From the NCBI RefSeq assembly GCF_026213295.1, contig NC_079412.1:1477656-1541655 (forward strand): 64,000 nucleotides of DNA, read 5' to 3'. Of the stretch, positions 1 to 25,925 are shown piece after piece. Below the pieces are notes generated by a model, which worked only from the letters and a program-made list of their open reading frames with translations, was not told the DNA's origin and did no database searches. The DNA comes from Gadus chalcogrammus (Eukaryota; Chordata; Actinopteri; Gadiformes; Gadidae). The position numbers and the translations under genes are program-made. Within the stretch, counting starts at the first letter, position 1. Every line of letters begins with the position of its first letter.

Positions 1-1148
1 GTGTAGAGTAATAAGTAATAAGTTACTTATTACTTTCACCAAAATCAACATTCAGGACAAGGCAGATGGGGGGGGCAAAAATTAAAGTCTAATGAGGTCT
101 ATATTGCATCTGCATGTAGTGTGTACCATGAATAGCTGAATTACAATAATGTTATGATATAGAATAATTAAACAACCAAAACCTTTACACGACAAGACAC
201 AAACTCTTTTTCTATGCCTCATTTATTAGCTCCTGAGTTACAAAGTGCAGCCACACAAACATTTAACAAAAAAGTTGCATTCCCATGAAATCAAACATGT
301 TAATAGTTTATACTATTTCAATAATAAAATAAAAGTGCACTTCAAGAATGACGTCTAACAGCCACCAGACAGGGCATGTTTTGTAAGTATTTTAGAACCT
401 GAGCATATATCCTGCCCTGAAATAGCAGTAAATAGCAGTAATAAAAAAAGAGCATGAGAACAGCATAAATAATGAAACACATTCAACATTTCAGTCCCAC
501 AGAGACTTTACAAGGAACTTATGCTTAGAGCCTATTAATGTTTTGGTTAGGACCAAGCAACAAAGTCTTAATAGACAAAATATACAGCCAAACAAGGGCT
601 GGAGTTTGTGTGGCTCGGATTGTAACCAAGCCCCCAGGAACACTGCATACTTCCGCAATCCACCAGTGCTCAGCGGTCAAGCCTGGTATTGCAGCTGTTT
701 AAGCGGGCTGTGGACGGGTCCCTCAAATCATGGGACCCAGAAGTAGATATCTCCGTTCACTCCAATACAAGTGGGGAACAGGAATGTGTCTCCGCAAAAA
801 ATGTCTGGATATCAATCAAAGGCTCATAATTACCTTAAATGCCATGTCCTCAAAACGCCACCTCAAGCGTTTTATTAGCCGTTATCTCGCTGGGGAAGAG
901 GGGTGTGCTGCTGAAAGGAGTCGTAGTGAAACAAATGGCATCCGAGAGGGCCTAGTTCAGTCCTCCGTTAACGTGTCCGATTTTTGGACTGGTTCATCTG
1001 CTGCTCAATAACTCTCACGGTCCTCTGCTTGCGATCATTGTGATTCATCATGTATTGATCCATTTATTCAAAAGATCCAAAGACAAAGAACAGGTGCATT
1101 ACGGTATCATTTTATATTGTTGTTGGACCGGAGTGGGGGGATGGGCAC
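1..1148. other. No gene recognised; AT-rich intron or flank
   Basis: I see no convincing exon, RNA gene or complete transposon here. The short open frames lack splice sites and protein similarity. The stretch probably belongs to an upstream intron of the zinc-finger gene. Confidence 0.4.
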
Positions 1149-1860
1149 TAGGGATATGTCGGTTGCGACTGATTCGTTACAACGAACGAATCCCGAACGT
1201 GAACGACAAGAACTGGTTCCCCAAAACAAGAAGAACTGGTTCTTTGATTCTTTTTTTTAACATAAACCAAACATATGGTCACGTAAATAAAATATACAAA
1301 CGAACAGAGCTCCGTCTCCCCGCGACTTATATTGATTGAGTCTACACGTTCTCAAAGATTCAGCCAATGAGAGGTAGCAATGGTGTTGGAATGGCACCTG
1401 GGTAAACCAATGACAAGGCGGTACCGTCGAATATGCGCGCTTTCTCTCTCTGACGTATCTTGGGTCATACCATTCGACGTGGGGCCACTCATATATCCCC
1501 CTAAATTTTTTCGAAAATAGACTTGACCTCCATCTGTTTATTGGATAAACGCATTTCCCAATCCCAGGAGTCTTTGCTCCATTATACGTGAATTTAAGAA
1601 CAAACAAAGAAATTAAACTGCAGTTCGTATTTTTTATTTATGACCATGCAAGTTCTGTAATGCCTGAACAATGAAGAATTAAATGTAAAGTAAAATAAAA
1701 TTATAAATGTAAAACCATGAATAAAATAAAATATATTTTTTTTAAGATGTAATCAGACGAAACGAACGAATCAAAACGACCGAATCAAATAAACGAATCG
1801 TTATAGTGAACTGAACTGAAAGAACTAGTTCCCGGAAAATAATCATTTTGCCCATCCCTA
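1149..1860. mobile_element. Non-autonomous hAT-type element
   Basis: The element starts TAGGGAT and ends ATCCCTA. It is flanked by a perfect 8-bp target-site duplication ATGGGCAC (1141-1148 and 1861-1868), which is diagnostic of hAT insertion. The interior is rich in GAACGAATC-like motifs shared with other repeats at 6.7 kb, 41.1 kb and 56.5 kb. No transposase is encoded. Confidence 0.8.
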
Positions 1861-2043
1861 ATGGGCACGCATGCGTCCTATATTTCTGCATCCGGTATGT
1901 CACGGACTAGGCCACGTGTCTTGGCCCCATAACGCGGAAGCAAATCGCTCCTGTATGTTACCCTGCGCCACTGAGCAGTTTGTATATGAATGAATGGGCG
2001 GCCACTTTCCAGTCCGTGGTCCATCCTTTATTATGTCCATGAT

Positions 2044-2179
2044 TGTAACGCGTTACCGGACTCAGTAACTGTAATAATATTACCGAAATATAGTTAGTAA
2101 CGCGTTATATTACTCCGTTACTGCCTAAATGTAATATATTACGTAACGCGTTACTTTTGCAACGCGTTACGCCCAACAC
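2044..2179. repeat. Dispersed TAACGCGTTAC repeat fragment
   Basis: Multiple copies of the palindromic motif AACGCGTTAC end in CGCCCAACACTGG, a terminus I recognise from a common fish dispersed repeat. The left boundary is not clear. It lies about 140 bp upstream of the zinc-finger exon. Confidence 0.5.
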
Positions 2180-2320
2180 TGGTCCTCAGTCGATGAGAAA
2201 CAGGCCGTGGCCGAGCCGACGATCAAGAATGGGGTTGTAACCTGAGGGGATCTGTGTGCGCTGCGGGCCTTCCCATCCCCGTGTACCAATGCTCATCCCT
2301 CCCCACCTCCCTGTCAGCAG

Positions 2321-2610
2321 ACTCTGAGGGGGCGGCGGCGGTGCGCTGTCCCTACTGCCCCGCCCTGCTTGGGGGCGAGGAGGGGCTCCAGGAGCACTGC
2401 ACCAGCCAGCACTTCAGCCCCGGGGGCACGGCCTTCAGCTGCTCCCTGTGCCCGCTGCTCTGCCCCAGCCAGCAACAGCTGCAGGACCACTACCTGGCCT
2501 GCCACGTGGAGGCGCTGGTGGAGCAGGCAGGCCGAGGGGCCACCGTTGGAGGAGGAGGAGAGGAGGAGGTAGCAGAGGAAGAGGAGGAGGCCTTTATCTC
2601 GGACAGCACG
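2321..2610 (+). CDS. Zinc-finger gene, penultimate coding exon
   Basis: The exon is 290 nt, entered in phase 1 and ending on a complete codon before the gtgaga donor at 2611. It carries both C2H2 fingers and the acidic linker that ends EEEEEAFISDST. Confidence 0.7.
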
Positions 2611-4091
2611 GTGAGAAATCTCTTTACGGGGTTGGATCGGCTCCTGGCTCCCACAGAGGCTGTTCTGTGTATTCTGTGTTTGGTTGTTTGCAAACATGTT
2701 GCCACTAGTTTGATGTCCAGCCTGTGATCCGGTTAGGATGGCCTCCTGCCACTAACGTAGCCTGGTTCTACCAGACTCTCGTACTTCACTTCATTTCATT
2801 TCATTTGTACAGAGAGTCTGGACCTAATCAATTGACAAACGTTAAATCACTTGAAGGCGGGTGTCTGTTGAAGTTTAAAATTATTGGATCTGCCCAGTGC
2901 CACTCTGGATCTGCCATAACCAATCGCTAACGTTTGGTTGTGACGTATGTCATGCGCCGGGAATCACGCGCAGGTTGTACACAAACCAAACAACTTGCGC
3001 GTCTGCACGAAAATGTCTGTCAACGACAGCTGCAGGTTTTGTTTGTCGAATTTAATTTATCAGGGAAAAATTGCACTTTGTTAATCAACTACCGACCTAC
3101 AACAACAACTCAAACTGGCGTACGACTTTATCGTCATTTTTCTCAGACACGCCCTCTGTTCGCTGATTGGTGGCCGCTGTGGCGGCACCAGAAAACCAAA
3201 TTACATTCAGCAGGTCCAGACCTAGTACTGAAGGGAAATTCAAATTGAGCGGAAGTACTTAGGCGGGCGGAGCCAGGCTACCACTAACGTTCTCCAGGGC
3301 CACTTTCACCCTGATCCCTCATTATGTGCCCTCTGACCATCGCTGTTCTCTCTGTAAACGACAAGACCAACAATCATAATGGCTCCACGACTACACTAGC
3401 CAGATTAACCATTGTGGGCTCTATGGAAAGATAATACTTATATTTTGAATATAGATCTGTTTGTCTTGTAACACTACACTAAACATCCTAAAATATTGTG
3501 TCTTTCTGTATTTTTGGAACATTTTCTGCATGCTTTCCTTGCGCTAGAGAAGATTGTCTGCATGCAAGGATAGTTTGAATGGTGTAATAGGAAGGAGGGA
3601 GTTCTTGGCTCTTGTTTGGTGCCAAACATGATTGTGTCATTGTGTCAGTGTTACGCATTATTATGTAATGTTCTGTTATCAGATACAACTGTGGACAAAT
3701 GATGCATCAATTTCTTTAAGACCCCTTTGAAGCCCCTTGTAGTAGCCGTTTGGTCATCTGGACAGAGTTGATCTGGACATTCAGATACGGATGTACCCGA
3801 CCGTTAGACTGAAGGGCAAACTGCGACGAGGGCTGGAGTTTTGCCACGTGTCATCACTCGTTCCAAAACGTTGTCTTCCTCTCCCTCCAGCAGGAGATCC
3901 CGACAGAGCCTCTTCTGGACGGAGCGGAGTCGGTTCTCTCCCTGGACCCATCGCAGCTGGCCGGCTCTCAGCAGGTGTTCGTGGCCCTGGGAGGCGGGGC
4001 CGTGGCAGAGCTGTCAGCAGACATGGTGGCCGTCAACATGGACGACCTGCTCAACGGCACTGTCACCTTCATCTGTGAAGACAAACCGTGA
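2321..4091 (+). CDS. C2H2 zinc-finger protein, last two coding exons (ZBTB40-like candidate)
   Basis: This is the 3' end of a zinc-finger gene made of two exons, 2321-2610 and 3891-4091. The first follows a pyrimidine-rich acceptor (ctgtcagcag) and ends at a gtgaga donor. The second follows ctctccctccag and ends at TGA 4089-4091; the phases agree. Two C2H2 fingers are visible, CPYC...H-x4-H and CSLC...H-x4-H, both C-x2-C-x12-H-x4-H. An acidic Glu-rich stretch follows, then a non-finger tail containing VFVALGGGAV and ending VTFICEDKP. Upstream exons lie outside the window or were not found. A nuclear DNA-binding role is inferred from the fingers. The tail reminds me of ZBTB40, but I could not confirm this, so no symbol is given. 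The intron holds a 523-bp transposon. Confidence 0.72.
2758..3280. mobile_element. Non-autonomous DNA transposon in zinc-finger intron
   Basis: The termini are inverted (TAGCCTGGTTC at the left, GAGCCAGGCTA at the right) and flanked by an exact duplication of CCACTAACG (2749-2757 and 3281-3289). The 9-bp duplication could reflect a hAT 8-bp site plus one chance base. The interior shows a second inner inverted pair, AGTCTGGACCTA and CAGGTCCAGACCTAG. No coding capacity. Confidence 0.75.
3891..4091 (+). CDS. Zinc-finger gene, last coding exon
   Basis: The exon is 201 nt, starts QEIPTEPLLD after a strong acceptor and ends at TGA 4089. Using the next AG (exon start 3894) would drop one Gln (NAGNAG-like ccag-cag). 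It contains no finger, only a hydrophobic and acidic C-terminal tail. Confidence 0.7.
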   Translation, partial: QEIPTEPLLDGAESVLSLDPSQLAGSQQVFVALGGGAVAELSADMVAVNMDDLLNGTVTFICEDKP

Positions 4092-4787
4092 GGTCGGCCA
4101 CTCAGGACCCACCCCTTAAGATTACTGCGCCTCCACCTCTCAGGACCCTGAGGGGTGCAGGGATGACAGGTCAAAGGTGGGCTGGTGTGACCTAACACCC
4201 AAGTCGCAGCTCAGGGATGGCAGCAAACAGGTCCCAGAAATGGAAACCGCATTCCGGGCCTAGACCAGAATCTGTATTTCTCTTTCTTACCAGAAACTGT
4301 GCTGTTAATTTAATTGGTGGCCATTGAGGTTGATACGTTTAGATTGTTTCTACCAAATTAAAAGGAATTCAAGTTAAAAGAATAACTCTGGGGATACCAT
4401 GTTCAGCAAAGAATGAAGATAGGTCATTTCTGTCCTGGAGAGAATGCATGTAAAAAGAGTATAAAGTGGGTCAGATCACATTATGCAAATGACACAATTG
4501 TGTGATGTGGATATTGAACACCTGCTCTGCTGGTAACATCATCCGTCTGTACCAGACAATGAACTGCAGTGATCAACCACCCTGTGTCTGGGTGTCGGAG
4601 GAGCCCAGTGTCGCCCCCTAGAGGGCGTGGGGCAACATAACCACCTGCAGGCCAAGGTCACCACCTCAGGTTCTGACCAAAAGGGTGGAATGGGCCTCTA
4701 CAGAAGAATGGGTGTGAGCCAGGAAGAAAGCTGCTGTCTCCTTTATTTCTCGACATTTATCAAAACCTCCATAGCGAAATACAAGCA

Positions 4788-4896
4788 AATAAAATTACTC
4801 GACCAAGCATGACCAACACCACGAAACATCTAGAAGATTATATCTTGAGTGTCTGTGAATCATGCTGAAAATGATAAGAGAGTCCAACAAAATAAA
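4788..4896 (+). promoter_or_regulatory. Candidate poly(A) signals of the zinc-finger gene
   Basis: AATAAA occurs at 4788-4793 and again at 4891-4896, about 700-800 nt after the stop codon. That is a plausible 3' UTR length; actual use is not shown. Confidence 0.35.
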
Positions 4897-4899
4897 ATA

Positions 4900-7800
4900 C
4901 TGTTCTTAATAATATACTATTTTTAGCAATCTGGTTAAAATATGTTAATTAGGAACATTAGAAATTACTTCTGTAAAGTCATGCAGCTTAACATCAGCTC
5001 ATTCACCTTGTGGATGAGAGTGATCCACCCTCTACTGTAAGGTTACATACAAGTACCATAAAGTGTACAGACCATACCGGGTTGGGGCTATTACTGGAAG
5101 AGTGCTACTGTAAGGTTACATAAAAGTACCTAAAAGGTTACAGTTTAAACCGGATAAGGCACCTGGTTATATATGGTAATATACAATTTACATTGAAAGA
5201 CCAAGATGTGCACAAAATTGGTTAAAATTGCGAAGGTTTGAAGTTAGGGTGGATTTATAGCGCAGATAACATTATCATACTCAATCGCTCCTAGAGGGAG
5301 AATGAAACTTAGTAGCAACAACAAAAGGACATCTTAACAAACTTTTTGTAGACCAATCAAATGTATTATTACTTGATACATTTCGGTGGATATGATCTGT
5401 TTGCATCATGTCATTAGGTCTGAACAAGTCTTGCTCAAGGAGAAGTCTCGCACTGAAACGTTGATGCGGGACATTCCCCTAAGACAATCTCCTTCAACCA
5501 TTGGTCAGCCAGTCAGGGGCGAAAACAAGTAGGCTACTTTAGGAGGAAGTACGATGGCGTTAGGCCATTGCCCCAAAGATATCCATTAATTACGGCTGCA
5601 GCGTTCTCGCTAGTTTGTGACCAATAAAAAAGATTGGCTTGTATTAGTCCCGTAGACACAACATGGTGGGAAAATAAAGTCCAGGTTTAAGAACCCTGAA
5701 GTTCTCCTTTAAGCCCAGAAGGTTGAAGCTTCAACCCAGGTTTGGTATTGATCAGTCAATTAGGATTTAAAGGATTTCGACTTTAAAGGTTTTTCAAAAA
5801 ATGTAAGATAGTGCTGTAATCCAATTGGATGGTACGTGCATTTGCAAGTCGTAAATTCCAAATCAGTGTTATTGTTGGCTAGCCTCTTTAGCAAACCAGC
5901 TCAAAAACAAACAACACAACTTTACCCTGTATTGCACGCACAGCAAAACCGTGCAATGCATAAATGAGTGACCGGCATGAGTTGATTTAAATGATATGCT
6001 ATTATTTGCACTTAACAACTGTAGCGCAAATTACATTTTATAGTGGATTTGATTTATTTGTAATCTGTAAAAATATTGCTTGCTCACTAAGTAGTATATA
6101 CTGTATATCTACAGCAGCCATGATGTCGGAATATTAGCCTACCTGTGGGAGGGAGGGGTCCGATTCATGGGAGTCGCGGAATTTGGCTAGCGCCAGAATG
6201 GTGCTGCCACCATGTGGTGAAACGAGAAATTGCGACGGTGGCGGGCTGGCGGGCCATTAATAATACATTTTCGTAAGTGGGCCATATAAAATATAACCCC
6301 GTGCCGAGATTGAACGGCGGGCCGGACTTTGCACATGCCTGCTGTAGGCTGAGGTTATGCTCAGTGGTGACCAGTTGGAAGAGCCAGCAACTACAGAAGC
6401 TGTAGGAAGTTCAGATAAAGATAAAAGAGCTTTGGCAAACGAAACTCCCATTAAGTGACTTCCAAAAAGAGAAACTAAGTTGCCCAGTTATCTTCCAGTT
6501 AAACTAAGAAAAAGAGACTCATTAATAAGGTGGTCTAAATATTGACACCTAATAAAAATAAATAAAATATCTTCTTGAATCTGCTTAAGGAGGGAGGGAT
6601 GTGATAACGTGCGAAGTGTAAGTAAAACGTTAAACAGTTGGTCCACTTGGTGGCAGCACCCCTCTTGTTACGGTTGAGTTCACCTATAGACAAGCACAGA
6701 ACAAGTTCAGTTAGTGATGTGCCGATGGATTTCATGATTATTTAACTTGATTCAGTTCGCGTCTGTGAGTTCGCCAAGAAGAATCGTTCAGAATCGTTCT
6801 TTCGTTCGTTCAGCCGCGTTTTCGGTAGCGGTGAATCGAATCATGGAATGCACGGTTCTCAGCTGAATCAGTCAGACAGATTGATGACGAGACAATCAAA
6901 TATCTTAGTAATCTGGCATGACACAGAAAATACAAAGACAGCATGCAATTACCATTTCACTGATATTTAATCGTATCATCGCACTCGCGCTCACTAAGTC
7001 TCTTCCTTCTTCCCCACTCAAAGTCTGTTAACGAACAGCGAGTCAGCGAGTCAGCAATTAGTGGGTCTGGGAGGAGTCGAGTCTGAGAACGAACGAGAGA
7101 AGAATCAGGTCGGTTTGCTCGTTAAAGATTTGTTCATTCGAACTGATTTGGTCGCAAACGACCCGTCACTAGTGCCCCTGTCTGGATTTTTTTAAGTCAT
7201 GCTTCACACTGTTCGCCCAGAACAAAATAAAGCTCCTTCAATGTGAAATAAGAAGCCTCCCGTGTCACTACAGGGAGGGGGGGCTTTGAGGGGGCGCAGC
7301 CTTTTTCAGGCGGAGCTTAGGCACCTCTAGCCCCCCTCTACCACCGCTGCTCCCAGGTATGGCTCACCTACAAATCACTAAACAGTTTAGGGTCCAAGTA
7401 TAACACTGTATATTAGCGTTCACTATGTGAACCCTTCTTTCGACCTTTAAGTTTAACTGGGGCCAGTCAGCTCATTGTTCCCAGAGTGAAACAAAACCTG
7501 GAAGAGAAGGATTAAGCTCCTATGCAACACAGGGCTGCAATAACTTCATGAAGGTCTGAGACTTGGTCCAACCCTGACTACAGGGACAGATGTAACAGGG
7601 AGGTCATAACGCACAGATCGATTGTGTTAATCTGCAAATAATGTCTTAACAATAACCCGTAAATTGTGTTATTTGTACAGAAGTATCAAAAAGTAAATTC
7701 ATAGCCAAAGTAAACAGATCCTCAAGTTATAGCATTTAGATCAATTCACGGCATGCATTCTACACTTCTACACTGTATGCCCCTGCAGCTCATGCATGGT

Positions 7801-8900
7801 ACTGCAGTCTTTTTTCCTGTCTCCCTTTCTAGAACAGCTTATATCTGATCGACCTGTAGGGAACGTTTGGCTGGTTGCACCTGTGCCCACTCCGTCACCC
7901 TGCCCACTTTAATGAGATGTTTCACAGCTCTACTATAAATCCTTTACCAAAGGTGGGAACACCCAGCAACCAAGTAACTTGGAACACCTAATAAACACTT
8001 ATTGCTAGTGATCACACTCTGCGCCAACTATGAGGATGGGAAGTGACCCGATATTTGGTGCAACAACAAAATAAGGGAAAACAGCAGAATAACATTCAAA
8101 AAGCGTTTATTTCATAGGTAGAATAAAAAGGGCTCAGCAGTTCTACACAAGGCAGACCACTCATTAACCCGTCTTGAATAAATAAATCCTTCTGTAAATC
8201 CTTCTGACCTGAAGGGTTTGTCCTGATAAGCATATATTAAGAAAGGTTTTATACACTAATTGGTCTTCCAAATCATCTGATCCCATCAATTCAGTCTTCC
8301 ATTGTTGGGGAACTTCAAATTCTCCTTCACTTGATGTCATAACACTGGACGAGGCTTTTCCACCAGACATCAACTTCTTTAGAAGTTTGCCATTTTAAAT
8401 GCAAATCAAGGTTTGAATTAATATGTCACGGATTGATTAACTATTCGATTAATTATAAAAGCTAGTAAAACCAAAAGGAAGATTAACCACCTCTCCATTG
8501 AACAAAATCATGTACAGCAGGGCAAACAAACTAGTGTTATGAGGTAGAGAGCAAAAATAATAATACAATTTATGCTGGCTAGGATCAATCATAATGCCCC
8601 TTCAAGAAAAGTTTAATAAATTACAAAGTCAAGCAGAGCATTGACAGAGCGGTTCTTTATATACACGCACCCCCACCCACCCACCCATCCATACCTGGAA
8701 ACCCCTCCCAAGCGCAGCCTGTGCTTGAGTCGTATTTTCTTTGTTATAGAAGTGTGCAAGAACGCAAAGTAGTCGGTGCACCACTGTTCCGGTTGCAAGT
8801 TCAACTCCTGCTGTGTTTACGTTAGTTATCTGGGTCCTTCACCGTCGGTCACAGAGCAATCCTAGATAAGACCGAGCTCACCAGCGAGGGGCTGCAGAGC
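4900..8900. other. Gene-poor stretch between zinc-finger gene and cyb561d1
   Basis: No exon with splice sites or recognisable protein was found. The stretch holds an imperfect tandem pair around 5031-5150 (motif ACTGTAAGGTTACATA) and the hAT-like remnant at 6714-7174. TTTATT at 8106-8111 is a possible minus-strand AATAAA for cyb561d1. Confidence 0.4.
6714..7174. mobile_element. hAT-like remnant
   Basis: The ends are inverted (TAGTGATG at the left, CGTCACTA at the right). The interior shares a stretch (CTGGCATGACACAGAAAATA) in inverted orientation with the element at 41118-42618, so both belong to one family. I could not find a matching target duplication, so the edges may be eroded. Confidence 0.5.
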
Positions 8901-8901
8901 A

Positions 8902-9025
<124 letters not shown>

Positions 9026-9532
9026 CTAGCTGCTGATCTTTTTGCGTGGCAGGTAGGCGTTGGTGATCTGGTTCATCACCACGGCGGCGGGGAACAGCGG
9101 CAGCAGGAGGAAGGCCCACCAGGCCGCCCCGCGCACCGTGGCGCTGAACCAGTCCGAGAACATGGCGGACACCACAGTGGCCGTGGCCAGCAGGTAGACC
9201 AGCAGGCCGCAGGTGGCGTGGTACAGCTTCAGCCGCTGCGGCGACACGGGGAGGCGCATGCACTTGGGGAAGAGCAAGCACAGCCCGGCGGCCAGCTGGA
9301 AGAGGGTGGAGCTGAGGGTGCCCACGCCCAGCAGGCTGTGCCAGGACGCCAGGTGGGGCAGGTCCGACACGTTCTTGCTGGCTACGATGAAGGTGGCGCC
9401 GGTGGTGGAGGCCACCAGCAGCAGCGTCTGGAGGAACCAGTGCAGGCGCACTTTGCCCTGCCGCGACTTGAAGCAGAAGGGGCTGCCCTCGGCGCTGAAC
9501 AGCAGCACGCCCTCCGTCAGGCACAGGCAGTA
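9026..9532 (-). CDS. cyb561d1: cyb561d1 exon 3 (last coding)
   Basis: Follows the acceptor ctcctctcctccacag, begins YCLCLTEG and runs to TAG at 9028-9026. It carries three of the four haem-ligand histidines and the remaining helices. Confidence 0.92.
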   Translation of the reverse strand, partial: YCLCLTEGVLLFSAEGSPFCFKSRQGKVRLHWFLQTLLLVASTTGATFIVASKNVSDLPHLASWHSLLGVGTLSSTLFQLAAGLCLLFPKCMRLPVSPQRLKLYHATCGLLVYLLATATVVSAMFSDWFSATVRGAAWWAFLLLPLFPAAVVMNQITNAYLPRKKISS

Positions 9533-10891
9533 CTGTGGAGGAGAGGAGACGTTAAGGAGCGCCTCGGGTCTGCCCCAGTAGCACGAGGAGACTCAGAATC
9601 ACTTTTGTTACATCTTATTGTGCAAGTACACAAGAATAAAATGATTAGGCTTGGTTCCTCAACAGCAACAGTACAAGATAAAGTAAATAATAGTTACAAA
9701 TATGTAAAAAGTAGAAGTAGTGGTAGCGGTACAAGCAACTGTTGATTCTATGCCAAAAAGGCTGTGCAAATCACAGAAATGTTTTTAAAAATACTGTTTT
9801 ATGAGCTAGGCACACACAGATACTGGCTTGGATGTCTTCCCACCCAGGCTGGAACAAAGTGCTGTATGAAGGAGACAATCCCCTTGAGGCAAACTGGAAT
9901 CCAAGAACCATATTGATACTAGATACTTGTGGCAGACCGTGTAGCGTTCAGTGTGATGATGGTAAGGAATTGGATATGCACCATAGAATTTAAAGCTTTA
10001 AAGATATTTGCTTGTAGGGGCAGCTTTATCTCCCGTAGACATTCTAGCAAGTGCTTAATATCTACTTGAGGAAGACTCACGTCCCTGATAGGTCCATTAG
10101 TGAGGATAGGGGCATTTAACATGCACACAACCAATCAACAGTTGCTGCTCCTATTTGTAGTGTTATGTTCAACTTTAAACCTAAAATGGTGAAACTGTAC
10201 CATCTTGAAACTAAAATCTTGAGGGCTGTCACTTAATCCTGTTCTCGTCCCAGCCATCTATTATTTACAATTGCACGCCCATGGAGCCAGAGAACACGAG
10301 GAGGAGGAGGAATTAACAAAGGGTATCACCAGAGTAAGAGGAGATTCCTGGAAAGCTGCAACAGGACTATAAAATGTGATAAAATAATACTTTATCAGAT
10401 TTCTTTCTGAGAAGCAAAATCCAAAGCACTCCGATTGGAGTGAATTGAACCGTTAGGGCCAGAGGACGGGGGAGACATAGTCTTGAAGCATCAGCCAGTG
10501 TAGGCTAAACACAGTCGCGGGGTCATGCATGAGTTACCAAAAGAATAGAGTTTTGACTTACTGCAAAGGACATGCACACAGGATGCCAGGAAAACAGACC
10601 TTGAGGAGAAGACGATATAAAAGTAGTGAAAAATCACCAAATCGTGATCAAGAGGCTATTTACGCCCTCGCCTACTTAACTGTAGCGTACAAAAAGTACT
10701 ACTATGTTGAAATGCGTCCACGTACTTGTTCCAGGACGAGACAACAGAGAGATCAGCAGGGTAAGACCCAATGCAATGACATGCGAGGCTATCACGGAGA
10801 ACCGGCGCATCCACACGTAGAGCCAGAAGTCCTGGACCCCGGAGCCCGAACCCTCCGCTGGCAGCGGGCTGTACTCTACGTCGGACGGCAT
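9026..10891 (-). CDS. cyb561d1: Cytochrome b561 domain-containing protein 1
   Basis: The spliced CDS uses exons 10891-10726, 10599-10562 and 9532-9026 (166+38+507 nt = 236 aa plus stop). The family is made of six-helix, two-haem b transmembrane ferric or ascorbate-linked reductases of internal membranes; the exact substrate of this member is not known from sequence. Four candidate haem-ligand histidines are present: His61 (SWHP), His99 (RLHW), His133 (SWHS) and His173 (LYHA). The C-terminus LPRKKISS is basic. The start has an in-frame TAG 18 nt upstream. The tiny second exon supplies LFSWHPVCMSFA and closes phases exactly. Its position downstream of atxn7l2 on the same strand matches human 1p13.3. 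Confidence 0.92.
10562..10599 (-). CDS. cyb561d1: cyb561d1 exon 2, 38-nt microexon with SWHP haem ligand
   Basis: Lies between an acceptor (ttctcctcaag) and a gtaagt donor. It encodes LFSWHPVCMSFA, needed for the first haem-ligand His. It is easy to miss because it is only 38 nt and its acceptor ends aag rather than cag. Confidence 0.85.
10726..10891 (-). CDS. cyb561d1: cyb561d1 exon 1 (coding)
   Basis: Starts MPSDVEYSPL, includes the first transmembrane segment (VIALGLTLLISLL) and ends SRPGT plus one base before a gtacgt donor. Confidence 0.88.
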
Positions 10892-11317
10892 CTCCTCCGC
10901 CGTCTAGATGCGCTCCGCACACCGCGGGGCATGGTGGAAACGAGAAAAAGTCTCCCTGACGTCCACCCACATGGTCCTCAAACACAGCACGTATCAGTTA
11001 GGACACTAAACTTAAAGAATACAGGCGAGTGTCGGTCAAACAATGCAAGATATTTCCCCTCCGATTAAGTGGTTAGACAGTCTTTAGTGTCCCCATTGAG
11101 CATCTCCGCCAGCCCAGGGACGGATGATCCAACACAGCTAGAGCGGAGGCTTCCTCCACCGGTGGGGTGGAAACTCACCGATCAGGTGGTCGGACCTCGG
11201 ATAGATTAGGTGGGGCGTCGGCTTTGATAATAGTCCCGATTCACTTCCTGCCTCGGAGTCGTTTTGGAGACGGAGGATCCAAGGCGCAGGCCACGCGCGC
11301 AGGACGAGGTCAAAGCG

Positions 11318-11324
11318 CTTCCGG
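11318..11324 (-). promoter_or_regulatory. Possible ETS site upstream of cyb561d1
   Basis: CTTCCGG (CCGGAAG on the coding strand) lies about 430 nt upstream of the cyb561d1 start in moderately GC-rich DNA. It is the only common promoter motif I noticed; the transcription start is unknown. Confidence 0.2.
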
Positions 11325-11904
11325 GAATGTAGCGTCGCCATCACAACGCAACCGCTCACCTGATCGACAGTTCTTAAAACCAACCGATAACCTGATCAAG
11401 TTCTTAAAACCCACTTATTACCTGATTTAGTTCTTAAACCGGTTCTGCAAGGTCATCTTAAACCGGTTCTGTAAGGTCATCGCTCCGGGAGTCTCGCCAG
11501 CACCAGTGGAAAGACTTTTCCTCCGTTTTAGAATCTCACATTGTTTTATATTTAGAGTGACGCACACATTTATATAAAGCAAATATTATCGCTTCAACTG
11601 TTAACGTATTAAAAAAATAAAATGGGACATTGGCTACTTGTTTCCAGATAACAGTTTACTGAATGTGCACTAATGTACAAATGTGGGCCAGTGGTCAGAA
11701 AATGCAGACATCCAAGTGCAGAACAAAACAAGTCAGAGTGTAAAGGACATTTTAGTCCATGTTTTAATTTAGCAGCATAACCAGATGGTCTTGAGGTATT
11801 TCTAAAAATTCAATTCACAGAAACTCACCCCCCACGATATTCATCCATACAACAGAAAACACGCACACGTCTGATTCAGACACTAAGAACCACAAGATTC
11901 ACAT

Positions 11905-12034
<130 letters not shown>

Positions 12035-12371
12035 CTGTGCAGAGCTGGCTCCTCATAGTGGCTTTAAGGCAGGCACTCATTAATGGTGCAGTTTTGGCTG
12101 TGGGATCAGAAGAGAAGATCATTAAGGTTTTACCTGCAACATCTTTGTGCAATAAATGTTAGTCAAATAATAATGGCACATGTTTATCTAGAAGTCATTC
12201 ATAAATTAAAAATGGATAACACTCAAATTCAGGCTTAAATCATGTTTTGAGAGTAAAAATCATGGTCCTAAATTCCTTTAAATTAGCATAAATTCAAGAT
12301 TCCTTGAGAAAAGTATTTGATACTGATCTGACCATGTCCACGGGCTACAACAGCCTGCTGCTAGTAGGTCA

Positions 12372-12500
12372 GTGGAGGACTCTACCCCCCCTCCAGGGGG
12401 GAGGACTCTTCCCCTAGAGGGGAGGACCCTTCCCCTAGAGGGGGGGGAAGAGTCCCCCCCTAGAGGGGAAGGGTCCTCCCCTAGAGGGGGGACTCCTCCT
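12372..12500. repeat. GC-rich palindromic repeat cluster (CCCCTAGAGGGG units)
   Basis: At least four copies of the palindrome CCCCTAGAGGGG are joined by GGACTCTTC and GGACCCTTC links and their complements. The cluster can fold into nested hairpins. It lies just past the 3' end of the atxn7l2 coding sequence. Confidence 0.85.
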
Positions 12501-12516
12501 CCCAGGCAGCCAGCCT

Positions 12517-25907
<13,391 letters not shown>

Positions 25908-25925
25908 CACTGCGCGGCAAGCGAC

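Noticed and set aside
10529..11068. 179-codon plus-strand frame
   Set aside because: Antisense to cyb561d1 exons 1 and 2, no recognisable domain.
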